Positions 1 through 6,424 of a DNA stretch of 10,065 nucleotides are shown in pieces; the stretch's first letter is position 1, and every line of letters begins with the position of its first letter. Made by a program: the position numbers and the translations under genes. A model generated the notes under the pieces. It had not been told where the DNA came from. It did not search any database and saw nothing but the letters and a program-made list of their open reading frames with translations. Source of the DNA: Gyrodactylus bullatarudis (Eukaryota; Platyhelminthes; Monogenea; Gyrodactylidea; Gyrodactylidae); assembly GCA_012064415.1 (NCBI GenBank), contig SSNU01000054.1:158889-168953 (forward strand), given 5' to 3'.

Positions 1-382
1 CCAAGAATAAAAATAAACCTTGAAATGCAAAAACTAATGTGTCCCCTTCGCCACGTTAAAGAGTGAGAAATAATAATTTAGTCTATAATTATAATTACAT
101 GAGTTGCATTCAGTCAAACATTGTCCATGTATGTATGTATGGACACTTGGTTCCTAATTACACCTACATAACTAATTAAAAATCAATAACGATTTCCATC
201 GTAAGCAATTTTATTGTCTCACTAGTTTGAGTTTGCTTTTGATGAAACTTTTAAAGCTTATAACTTTCTCATTTAAAAAAATAGGAATTTAATTTTTACA
301 AATTGTCAATGCCGAATTTAAATTAGTCTATATATACATTTTTTGAAAAATTTCTAGATTAATTTATATTTATTCTATTATA
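1..382. other. AT-rich non-coding stretch beside the Tigger remnant
   Basis: I see no supportable gene here. The stretch is AT-rich and flanks the recognisable C-terminal end of the Tigger transposase at about 383. It may include the decayed 3' part of that transposon, but I found no convincing terminal inverted repeat. The only local structure is the small TATG-rich hairpin at 122-145. Confidence 0.5.
122..145. repeat. Short inverted repeat around a TATG microsatellite
   Basis: TGTCCAT (122-128) and ATGGACA (139-145) are perfect 7-bp inverted copies. They enclose a 10-nt spacer made of GTAT repeats. This is seen directly. It could be a simple slipped-strand product of the tetranucleotide repeat, and no function is implied. 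Confidence 0.5.
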
Positions 383-626
383 GATCGCATGATCAAATGC
401 ATTAATGATGACAGATCTAGGAATTGAACGAGCTGCTGTTTAGAATATTGTCATAGCTGTTCTTAAATTTAACATGTTTAATTTGCCCCTAAATCTTCAT
501 ATCTTTTCTTTAAAGAGTAGAAAACACCTTGATCACACGGTTGCAGAGCTGCAGTAGTATTTGGTGGCAAATACCTCAGGTATATATTCGGCGGACAGAT
601 TATTTCCTTATGTGTGTTAACATTTT
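383..626 (-). pseudogene. Tigger/pogo transposase, C-terminal catalytic part (beyond the LINE)
   Basis: On the far side of the LINE the minus strand resumes the same transposase: ENVNTHKEIICPPN, then YLPPNTTAALQPCDQGV. The LPPNTT-x3-LQPxDQG signature holds the third catalytic Asp of Tigger/pogo enzymes (codon 532-534). Thirty residues separate this Asp from the acidic residue at the second catalytic position, which fits the family's DD(29-36)D spacing. After LKKRYEDLGAN the frame shifts. Weaker similarity follows (LRTAMTIF, a stop, then TAARSIPRSVIINAFDHA) to about 383, matching the family's C-terminal segment before the NCF/KAGF-type motif. The part is plainly decayed. Confidence 0.8.
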
Positions 627-632
627 CTAAAA

Positions 633-807
633 TTTTTTTTTTGTTAGAAATATTTTATTGATATGTACAATATAGGTAGATATGGTTATAAATAGTTATA
701 CATATAAGGTTACAATAGACATAAGAATACAATAAAGATTAAGTCCAGCTGAATTTGTTCAATAAAGTCAATTATCTAAATGAATCTGAGCATTAAATCG
801 AAGACAT
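633..807 (-). other. LINE 3' untranslated region and poly(A) tail
   Basis: Between the stop of the LINE polymerase remnant and the target duplication lie about 165 AT-rich bases and a run of ten T on the plus strand (A10 in the LINE sense). No open frame or family-specific 3' hairpin was recognised. Confidence 0.6.
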
Positions 808-1527
808 TTATAAATGTAAGGAAGAGTATAAGAGAGATTTTGAATAATCTATTTTTGATCTAATATATAACATAATAGATTTAAGATCATGGGCGTTGTT
901 ACAATCTGAAAGATTGAATTTAGCGTCTAATTGTCTAAAAGATGACAATAAGATATGATCATTATAGTTTTTATTTCTGAGATTGTAGGAGGAGGTAATA
1001 GATGAAGACGAGTTTATAAATTTGTTTATAATAAAAGCACAACTTGTGATCCACAGTGGCTGTAGCCCCGAGATCAAGATAAGCGCATTATAAGAGTCAA
1101 GATTCGGATACAGTGAATGCAAAAAACGATATTGGATTCTTTCAATTTCTAAAGATTGATAATGATTTATATCGTATAACAGAGGAAATAGATAATCAAA
1201 ATGATTTAAAACTAAGCATTTATAGGCTTTTAGTTTAAGTACTATAGATTTGGAGAATTTTTGAATAGATTTTTAAAAAGTAAAAGATCTTTTTAAAATT
1301 GGAATAAGGGTCAATTTTTAATTTTGAATCAATACTGAAACCCAGATCAAAAGTAAAGGAGACAATTTCTCCAGGAAGTAGAAGCGATTCAAGGAGGGTT
1401 GCAGGGAGACCCAATGGGAGCATTATTTTGCATCTATCTCTGTTTAGACAGAGCCCCATAGACTCGAGTGAATCTTTTAGAGAGTAGAAGTAGTGGTTGA
1501 TTTTCAATATATCAAGGGAGTTTCTCA
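808..1527 (-). pseudogene. LINE reverse transcriptase, C-terminal part (thumb and tail)
   Basis: This is the last part of a non-LTR retrotransposon polymerase of the broad jockey/CR1 kind. It begins after the YADD box with SLDILKINHYFYSL ... SMGLCLNRDRCKIML, the usual L-N-x-x-K/R-C segment. It continues to FDLGFSIDSKLKIDP, the LGxxIDSKL thumb motif. The frame stops near 1235, and a shifted frame resumes at once with KAYKCLVLNHFDYLFPLLYD and LEIERIQYRFLHSLYPNLD. The carboxy tail contains YNLRNKNYNDHILL, and the frame ends at 808. The single frameshift near 1240 and the loss of everything upstream of the thumb make it a dead copy. The catalytic YADD is absent because the element starts downstream of it. 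Confidence 0.75.
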
Positions 1528-1676
1528 CTAAATTAAAAGTATATATTTATGTCGATTACGCTCGGCAAAGTTATTTAACCATCCTTGAAAAATATTTCGT
1601 GTCATCCAGGCCCTTGGTGAATTCGTATAATCTGGAAATCTTTCACCATTGAAACATCTAGGATTTGCAGCTGACC

Positions 1677-1733
1677 CTTGAAATTATTTTGGTTATAACA
1701 AAACAAATTAAAAACTTATATATGTAATTTTAC
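1677..1733 (-). other. Possible 57-nt intron or insertion in the Tigger transposase
   Basis: On the minus strand the segment starts GTAAAA and ends TTTCAAG. It lies between LYIG and SAANPRCF, two neighbouring blocks of the Tigger core that are normally separated by about one residue. Removing it preserves the frame. It is longer than the other introns here and contains a stop, so it is either an intron or a small insertion. Confidence 0.4.
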
Positions 1734-1990
1734 CAATATAAAGCATAGGCTCTTTGTCCCCTGCAGCGTTGATGCACATAAGGCCAGTGATTCTTGCTTT
1801 AGACTTTAGGGTACCATGACAATTAACAGAGCTTGATTCTAGTGTATAATCACCTGTTTTTCATGTAAAACAAAGCTGTCTCATCCACATTATATACACA
1901 ATCACGTGGAAATCCATGTAGTCAAGGTGTTATGCTGTACAACCAGTTATCGATTGTAGTCATGGAAACAGAACATAAAGTTCCATATAT

Positions 1991-2019
1991 CTAAAAATAT
2001 TTTGAAATGATAATTGTAC
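1991..2019 (-). other. 29-nt intron in the Tigger transposase
   Basis: Read on the minus strand, this segment begins GTACAA and ends TTTTTAG. Removing it joins the codons for LKWLK directly to IYGTLCSVS without a frame change. That reproduces the usual run of this family, a basic segment, then a short Gly-containing turn, then a Ser/Val-rich stretch. Unspliced, the frame would shift by two bases, because 29 is not a multiple of three. The length matches the 24-30 nt introns of the gene at 6425-7314. It could instead be a chance small insertion. Confidence 0.6.
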
Positions 2020-2391
2020 TTTTAACCATTTGAGTCTTTTTCTCATTTTAACCCGTTGTAGCCATCCTTTTGAGAGCCTATGTCGACAAACTTCTCGGGC
2101 TCTCCTCAAAAGGTATTTACCGTTTAAATTTCGGCCATCTCTTCTCAATCTGTTGTGAATTGTAAAAATGTGATCTTCAGCATCTTCATATTCAGGAAAT
2201 GTAACAGAATCTTTCTGATGACCAAGACCACGTTCAACAGCAGATATAATGAGTTTTCGTTGTCCAATCCACTTATAGATAGTTTTTTCCAATAAACCAC
2301 TGGAATTTGCAACTGATTTAACACCAGAGAAAATGGCCTCATCAATAATATCTAATTTCTCCTTATTTGTTTTTCGATATTTGCAAAATTT

Positions 2392-2742
2392 CTAAAATTA
2401 CTAATCCTTACTTACAACTCATATCGATTTTTTTGTATTATGATACAAGTTAAGAAAAGATGTAATTAAATTGAAAAATGTATTAGTCACCTGTAATTAT
2501 CCTCTTTCATTTGACACTAAAATCGACATTGATGAAAAATTTACAAAATTTATTTGGGCCGACTTTAATCTGATTTTAAGCTTATAAAAACAATCTCCCT
2601 CCCCAATATACTATACCATTCTGATCAGAATTTAATTCTCTATCGATTGATCTGAAAATCTCAACTTTTTGAAATTTTCAGACAAAATTTTATACCAGGA
2701 CCCTAATAGACCTACTTCAAAGTACAATGGCATGTTATTTAT
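2392..2742. other. AT-rich spacer between Tigger and MULE remnants
   Basis: No gene is supported. On the minus strand, just below the MULE frame, a shifted or post-stop stretch reads INNMPLYFEV. It could be a decayed CxH half of the SWIM-type zinc finger that follows MULE catalytic domains, but the key Cys/His residues are not intact. The side next to the Tigger HTH (2392-2440) has splice-donor-like text on the minus strand (ATGAGT then GTAAGTAAGG), but joining it to the HTH frame gives a stop, so I do not call an exon. Confidence 0.4.
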
Positions 2743-3444
2743 TTATCGAAAAACTGTGAATTTACACAAATGTACACAAATGAACGGAGGTGTGATTTTA
2801 CACTCCACAAATACGGTTCCCACCTGTAGCTCAGTTGAATTCTTGTCCTGTTTTTTTTTACGAAAATTTTGATATGTCGTTTGAACAAATTTGTTAGAAT
2901 ATTCGAAAGGATGGCAGATCCTCAAATTTAAAAATGAAGCATTCATTGATTCTGCTATGTTTGACGTCAAATTACCAAATCTACACTTGTCCATAGCATA
3001 TTCTGCCCAATAGTCATGTGGAATTCCAATCAGATAATTGTAAGCATTTTCATCTATTTCTTTGATAAAGTCCATAGATTTAATAAAGGAATCAATTGTT
3101 GTTGATTTTGCGGCTCTAAATATTTCTGAATTAAAATTTCTTTTAAATTTGACTTTCATGTTTTTTCCTAAGTGAAATAGACAAAAACAATGAGATACGT
3201 TCTGGAGAACACTTTGAACACTTGCAGCTAGGCCCTTTTCTCTATCAGATATAATAATTAATTTTTTGTTTTTGGACAACTGCAAACCATTTTCTAAAGA
3301 TTGAAGGAAGAATGTCCATGTGGATTGACATTCTGAGTAAGCAAGGGCAACTGCAACGGGGAATATGTCATTGTTACCGTTCATTCCAGTTGCTATCAGT
3401 AAAACATAATACGAATTTTTGAGATGAGTTCCGTCCAGTGTGTT
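2743..3444 (-). pseudogene. MULE (Mutator-like) transposase catalytic core, truncated
   Basis: Mutator-like transposases cut DNA with an RNase-H-fold DDE domain. The minus frame, open from 3444, starts LDGTHLKNSYYVLLIATGM, where the Asp (codon 3433-3435) is the first catalytic residue of the MULE domain. It continues DIFPVAVALAYSECQSTWTFF, then IIISDREKGLAASV with the second Asp, then the HCFCLFHLGKNMKVKF segment typical of the family. LTSNIAESMNASFLNLR follows, with the third acidic residue in the conserved T-x-N-x-A-E-S-x-N context. The triad is therefore complete, but the protein is not. A TAA (3445-3447) lies just four codons before the first Asp, the N-terminal zinc finger region is missing, and the frame ends after FICVHLCKFTVFR with no proper SWIM finger. 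No terminal inverted repeats were found. Confidence 0.85.
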
Positions 3445-3461
3445 TTAGTGAATCACAAATA

Positions 3462-3712
3462 TCTTCTATCAAACGCAACGTGCTCTCTAATTACTTCTAT
3501 TATTTGTAAGATTTTAAAAGTTACTTCTATTAGATGAGAAGTGTGTTCGAAAAACTTCTACTAAATGTAAAGTGTATTATGAATACTTCTATTTAATGAA
3601 AAATTCCTAATAATCTTCTATTTTTTGTAAATACATAGAATAGACCTTCTAGTTATTGATGATCTATCTTCTACTTATTGAAAATTTCCTCTAGAAGCTT
3701 CTACTTTTTGTA
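3462..3712. repeat. Degenerate minisatellite, period about 31 bp
   Basis: The motif CTTCTAttwwTGwAA (wobbly at lower-case positions) recurs nine times. Copies start near 3462, 3493, 3523, 3554, 3585, 3614, 3645, 3667 and 3697. Spacings are 31, 30, 31, 31, 29, 31, 22 and 30 bp. The first 6-7 bases of each copy are best conserved, and the rest of each unit is AT-rich and variable. The array starts just upstream of the MULE frame, where that transposon's N-terminal region or subterminal end would be expected, and finishes before the palindromic block at 3804. It could be a subterminal repeat array of the MULE or an unrelated minisatellite. Confidence 0.75.
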
Positions 3713-3803
3713 ATTATCCCAAATAGATTAGATTTAGATTCGAAAAGATTTTTGCAAACTATTTTAATTATTATTATTTTACCTCATTTTTAATTTTCTC
3801 GCA

Positions 3804-3870
3804 CTGGAAATGACAAAATTTTCATAGGAAAATCAATAGAAATGGGGGTATATACCAACCCCATTTCCAG
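3804..3870. repeat. Overlapping inverted repeats that can form alternative hairpins
   Basis: CTGGAAATG (3804-3812) pairs perfectly with CATTTCCAG (3862-3870). GAAATGGGG (3839-3847) pairs perfectly with CCCCATTTC (3859-3867), enclosing a loop that contains the palindrome GGTATATACC (3847-3856). The two right arms overlap, so the structures exclude each other. Such nesting is common near ends of small DNA transposons. The block ends 18 bp before the mariner insertion site. Confidence 0.6.
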
Positions 3871-3888
3871 GGCGATGGTTAGCTTATT

Positions 3889-3915
3889 ATTAGGTTGCGT
3901 CAAAAGAAATGAGAC
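3889..3915. repeat. Mariner left terminal inverted repeat
   Basis: It starts TTAGGTTGCGTCAAAAG right after the TA duplication. It shares TTAGGTTGC-x-TCA, and further in ATGAGA, with the inverted right end. It is the 3' end relative to the transposase gene. Confidence 0.88.
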
Positions 3916-3964
3916 TTTAGAGATAAAAAAATATATTCAAAAATCTGCATAAAAAAGAGAAAAA

Positions 3965-4990
3965 TCAGGTATCAAAATATTCTCCAGCAGAATTAATACA
4001 TTTCTGCCAACGAATAGGAAGCTGATCAATCCCATCAGCGTAAAACTCTTGACTTTTTGAATCAAAAAAGTTGATAAGGCCATTTTCGACTTCTCCTTTG
4101 TTGAGGAATTTTTTCCCCTTTAAAAAGTGTTGCATCGACCTGAAAAGATGATAATCTGACGGGGCTAAGTCAGGACTATAAGGAGGATGTTCTATGACAT
4201 CGATATTCTCATCTTGAAAAAAATTTTTGACATCTCTTCCCAGATGAGGTCGGGCGTTATCTTGTTGGAATGAAATCCTTCCAAATCTTGGGAATTTATC
4301 CTTCAATTTGGCAACCATCTGCCTTAATGAGTCTAGATATCTTTGAGAAGTGACAGTCTGACCATAATCCATAAGCTCATAGTGGATTACTCCTTTTCTT
4401 GTCCAGAAAACTGTGAGCATAACTTTCTTCGAGAACCTGTTTGGAGAGGGTTGAGTTGCTTTCTCCCCAACTCGTTTCCAAGACCTTTTTCGACTCTGAT
4501 CCTGAAGATAGATCCACTTTTCGTCTGTTGTAACAATATTCTTCAGAAAATTGTCATAACTGAGTCTGTGAGAGAGTCTTCGACAGGCTTCAACTCTTTT
4601 CCTTTTTTGTGATTCGTTGAGGTCATGGGGAACCCATTTGTCGAATGAATTTGTAAAGTTCTCCTCTCTCAGAGCACGTAGAACTGAAGACTGACTAACA
4701 TTCAAAACAGAAGAAATTGCTCTTGAAGATGACGATGGTTGCTCTTCAACTGCTTCAATAATCAAAGAGTTATCAACGGTTGAAGGTCGACCTGATTTTG
4801 ATTCATCATCCACTGAAATCTTTCCTTCTACGAAGTTTGAGTACCAACGAAATACAGTAGCACGTTTTATTCGATCTCCGAAACAAGATTCAAGTTTCCT
4901 GAAAGTCTCTGATGGTCCAGTTTTCTGAAGAAACTCATATGCGATTAACTTTCGAATATCTTTGATATCGAAAATGTCATTAAGACTCAT
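3965..4990 (-). CDS. Mariner transposase, DD34D, full length
   Basis: This is the 341-residue cut-and-paste transposase of the enclosing mariner. Residues 1-110 form the paired helix-turn-helix DNA-binding region (RKLIAYEFLQK ... ATVFRWYSNF, then SSRAISSVLNVSQSSVLRAL). WVPHDL (119-124) is the family's linker motif. The catalytic Asp residues are D156 in TTDEKWI, D244 in QQDNARPH and D279 in YSPDLAPSDYHLF. The last two are separated by 34 residues, which defines DD34D. Length is close to the usual 340-350, and no stop or frameshift breaks the frame. The ATG at 4990 gives the expected N-terminus before the first HTH. A promoter would lie in the 150 bp between it and the right TIR, but none was singled out. 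The element looks recent and may be active. Mariners often move horizontally, so its sequence says little about the host. Confidence 0.96.
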   Translation of the reverse strand: MSLNDIFDIKDIRKLIAYEFLQKTGPSETFRKLESCFGDRIKRATVFRWYSNFVEGKISVDDESKSGRPSTVDNSLIIEAVEEQPSSSSRAISSVLNVSQSSVLRALREENFTNSFDKWVPHDLNESQKRKRVEACRRLSHRLSYDNFLKNIVTTDEKWIYLQDQSRKRSWKRVGEKATQPSPNRFSKKVMLTVFWTRKGVIHYELMDYGQTVTSQRYLDSLRQMVAKLKDKFPRFGRISFQQDNARPHLGRDVKNFFQDENIDVIEHPPYSPDLAPSDYHLFRSMQHFLKGKKFLNKGEVENGLINFFDSKSQEFYADGIDQLPIRWQKCINSAGEYFDT

Positions 4991-5115
4991 TGTTTCGTGA
5001 ATTATGAATAAGTAGATTTATTTAAAGAAAAAGAGAAATAAATTTTCTTCATTTTGATGTATAATTTGTTATTCTAAAGCGAATTTTTGATTATGTAATT
5101 TTTGATCAAAGTTGG

Positions 5116-5142
5116 AATCTCATAACATATGATGCAACCTAA
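5116..5142. repeat. Mariner right terminal inverted repeat
   Basis: Read on the minus strand, it starts TTAGGTTGCATCATATG directly inside the TA duplication at 5143-5144. It is the 5' end relative to the transposase gene, whose start codon is about 150 bp inward. Confidence 0.88.
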
Positions 5143-5144
5143 TA

Positions 5145-5258
5145 TTTTCTTACATCATAACTATTTTATATGAAAATGATGATTATAAAGCAGAACTTAT
5201 GGATTTTTCAATCAAATTTCATTCCATTTCATTTCTAATGAGACTTACATAAAGATAA
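5145..5258. other. Short AT-rich spacer
   Basis: No gene is seen between the mariner TA duplication and the start of the GIY-YIG frame. If the downstream GIY-YIG came from a Penelope-type element, its reverse transcriptase should lie here; nothing resembling it is left. Confidence 0.4.
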
Positions 5259-5969
5259 AAAAAATCAAAAATTAAAGATCAAATCCCAAAGCTGAAAAAG
5301 AAAGGGGTTATTTACCACTTCAAATGCTCATGTGGATCTTCATATGTTGGACAAACGACCCGATCACTTGGAGAGAGAGTGAAAGAACACCTCAGGCCAA
5401 AACATAACAGTGCAGTTCAACACCATATAGAGGCAACAGGTCACTCCGCAGATGCGTCGAACTTCAAAATCTTATACCAGGTCAATCCAACAGAATCGAG
5501 CAAGACTAGACAAGCAAATTTGAGCTGCGCTGAGAGCCATTTCATCACCAAGCTCAAACCAAATCTATGTGTCCACAAGGAACTTGCAAATAAATTAGGA
5601 TTCAAAGGTCGTGATGTCCACATCAAGAGCAAGCAGATTGCCAAGATCGGAAGAATTCTAAGTCTAGATGTTGGAACTCCTACTCAGTGCTCTACACAAA
5701 TTGAGACAGAAAAAGAAACTGAAATTAATGAGACGTTAGCTAAAGCTGATAATCTTCTCTCTCAAATCCAGTGTACAGCCCCAGCAACTATTACAGAATT
5801 GGCAAAATGTGAAACCAGTGAGAAGTCAACAATAGTTGATAATCAAATTACCAGTCAACCTGTAATTAGTGATAAAAGAGAAAGGAAAAACTGCTCAACA
5901 ACCAAAAGAAAACGAAAAAGGTACAGTGGGCAGTTACAAATTGACAACTTTCTCAAAAGGCAAAAGTAA
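5259..5969 (+). CDS. Penelope-type GIY-YIG endonuclease with long NLS/PIP-like tail
   Basis: The open frame runs from 5259 (after a TAA) to the stop at 5967-5969, about 236 codons. The first ATG in it is at 5379, but that would cut off the domain start. The GIY-YIG core begins KLKKKGVIYHFKC (GVIY at 5304-5315) and SSYVGQTTRSLGERVKEH, followed by HNSAVQHHIEATGH. AESHFITKLKPNLCVHK supplies the family's catalytic Glu. The leader DQIPKLKKKGVIY resembles the linker between reverse transcriptase and endonuclease in Penelope-like elements, so this is probably the end of such an element without its polymerase. Unusually, about 130 polar residues follow. They end in a basic KRKRKR run (likely NLS) and QLQIDNFL near the C-terminus, close to a PCNA-interacting box (Q-x-x-I-x-x-F-L). 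The frame is unbroken, unlike most neighbours. It could be a recent fragment or a retained gene. Confidence 0.8.
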   Translation, partial: KKSKIKDQIPKLKKKGVIYHFKCSCGSSYVGQTTRSLGERVKEHLRPKHNSAVQHHIEATGHSADASNFKILYQVNPTESSKTRQANLSCAESHFITKLKPNLCVHKELANKLGFKGRDVHIKSKQIAKIGRILSLDVGTPTQCSTQIETEKETEINETLAKADNLLSQIQCTAPATITELAKCETSEKSTIVDNQITSQPVISDKRERKNCSTTKRKRKRYSGQLQIDNFLKRQK

Positions 5970-6424
5970 TTAGCAGATCAAGAGATGAATTTCACAGCAA
6001 GCTCTCCACCCTTCTGAAAGAAGTTGCGAAGCCAAAATGAACCAATGGAAGGTCCCAAATAGAGCATTGTAATAGTATTTATATGTTAACCGGGGTAGAG
6101 TCTGAAGAGACCCGGCGAAATACAACGTTTATCACTCAAATTTACGCTTGTTGTTCTCTAACCTTCCACATGAGTTTAGAATCTAACAATAAAAAAATTG
6201 ATTTTCTGGTTCTTTCTTCAATTTTAGTTTTTATGTAAAATAATTTTCTTTAACCATTTCTAGCTGTTTTTACTTCTAGTTTTTTTTATTTATTTTGAGA
6301 CTTGTTTATTAACTTCATTAAGATCAAAAAGTTAAATTAATTAATTAACCGAAATTAAAAAAAATAAGCATCGAAAAAGAGGTGAGTAAATTGTAAGTGA
6401 AAAGAAATTTAGAAATTTCTCTAA
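5970..6424. other. 3' flank of the GIY-YIG frame and AT-rich spacer
   Basis: The first 250 bases are less AT-rich and probably belong to the same element as the GIY-YIG frame, as its 3' untranslated part. They hold the hairpin and possible ribozyme-like motif at 6090-6120. From about 6185 on the sequence is T- and A-rich with no open frame. The far end could contain the promoter and first exon of the spliced gene that follows. GTGAGT at 6382-6387 is a donor-like site, but I could not place a start codon. Confidence 0.45.
6090..6120 (+). other. Hairpin with weak hammerhead-ribozyme-like core
   Basis: CCGGG (6090-6094) can pair with CCCGG (6111-6115), and GTCT/AGAC around GAAG gives an alternative 4-bp hairpin (6100-6111). 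The stretch contains CTGAAGA (6102-6108) followed by GAAA (6117-6120). This resembles a hammerhead core (CUGAUGA ... GAAA) with one mismatch. Penelope-like elements are known to carry hammerhead motifs, which is why it is listed. Stem II would be almost absent here, so a working ribozyme is doubtful. Confidence 0.2.

Larger units (their letters stand above)
627..1532 (-). mobile_element. 5'-truncated LINE (non-LTR retrotransposon) inserted in the Tigger element
   Basis: A minus-strand fragment of about 900 bp ends in a poly(A) tail, read as T10 at 633-642 on the plus strand. It is bounded by direct repeats CTAAA at 627-631 and 1528-1532; CTAAAATT versus CTAAATT extends the match with one indel. 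The Tigger transposase stops at one junction and resumes at the other. Poly(A), target-site duplication and 5' truncation are standard signs of target-primed reverse transcription. Confidence 0.8.
383..2391 (-). mobile_element. Degenerate pogo/Tigger-type DNA transposon, split by a LINE
   Basis: The minus strand carries, in order, every recognisable part of a Tigger/pogo (CENP-B-like) transposase: an N-terminal helix-turn-helix, a CENP-B-type second DNA-binding domain, and the catalytic core in pieces. The first Asp block is YNVDETALF, followed by the block ending SAANPRCF, the AWMTRNIF block, and finally LPPNTTAALQP with the third Asp. Between the last two sits a LINE insertion of about 900 bp (627-1532). 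The copy is a pseudogene: it has in-frame stops, at least one frameshift and the insertion. Terminal inverted repeats were not found, so the outer ends given are those of the detectable protein similarity, not of the element. Confidence 0.85.
1533..2391 (-). pseudogene. Tigger/pogo transposase, N-terminal and first catalytic part
   Basis: Tigger transposases bind their element ends through paired helix-turn-helix domains and cut DNA with a DDE/D nuclease. From 2391 downward the frame reads a pogo-type HTH (KEKLDIIDEAIFSGV ... KTIYKWIGQRK). A CENP-B-type HTH follows (FPEYEDAEDHIF ... SKGWLQRVKMRK). A 29-nt intron-like gap (1991-2019) follows LKWLK; removing it keeps the same frame into GTLCSVSMTTIDNWL and the first catalytic Asp of YNVDETALF (codon 1883-1885). 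One in-frame TGA lies between, after ITP. A one-base gain in the T run at 1857-1861 shifts the frame. Beyond it the core resumes (SKARITGLMCINAAGDKEP), crosses a 57-nt gap (1677-1733), and continues SAANPRCFNGERF ... AWMTRNIFQGWL up to ILLI, where the LINE begins. This order and these motifs are diagnostic for Tigger/pogo. I see no upstream ATG that gives a clean start. Confidence 0.85.
3887..5144 (-). mobile_element. Complete mariner element with TA target duplications
   Basis: The element spans 3889-5142 (1254 bp), flanked by TA at 3887-3888 and 5143-5144. Its ends are inverted repeats. TTAGGTTGCGTC at the left (3889-3900) matches the reverse complement of GATGCAACCTAA at the right (5131-5142), with one mismatch at base 10. 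Weaker similarity (shared ATGAGA) runs to about base 26. One uninterrupted transposase gene on the minus strand fills most of the interior. Size, TA duplication, TIR sequence and coding content all fit an autonomous mariner. Confidence 0.93.

Noticed and set aside
109..120. CAGTC-like text as a Tigger terminal repeat
   Set aside because: No matching inverted copy was found near the other end of the element.
1541..1570. Reading of the LINE catalytic box upstream of 1532 (SVIDINIY)
   Set aside because: The same bases read in another frame as the Tigger core (AERNRHKYILLI), and the CTAAA duplication places the LINE edge at 1528-1532, so the resemblance is chance.
2145..2345. Open frame on the minus strand (66 codons)
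   Set aside because: It overlaps the Tigger helix-turn-helix frame, which has clear family motifs; this one has none.
2669..2872. Plus-strand open frame of 67 codons
   Set aside because: It lies antisense to the MULE C-terminal part and shows no motif.
3462..3712. CRISPR-like spacing of repeats
   Set aside because: The conserved core is under 16 bp and degenerate, units touch without defined spacers, and the context is eukaryotic transposons.
4343..4612. Plus-strand open frame of 89 codons
   Set aside because: It is antisense to the intact mariner transposase, so a shadow frame.
5441..5644. Minus-strand open frame of 67 codons
   Set aside because: It is antisense to the GIY-YIG protein and has no recognisable content.
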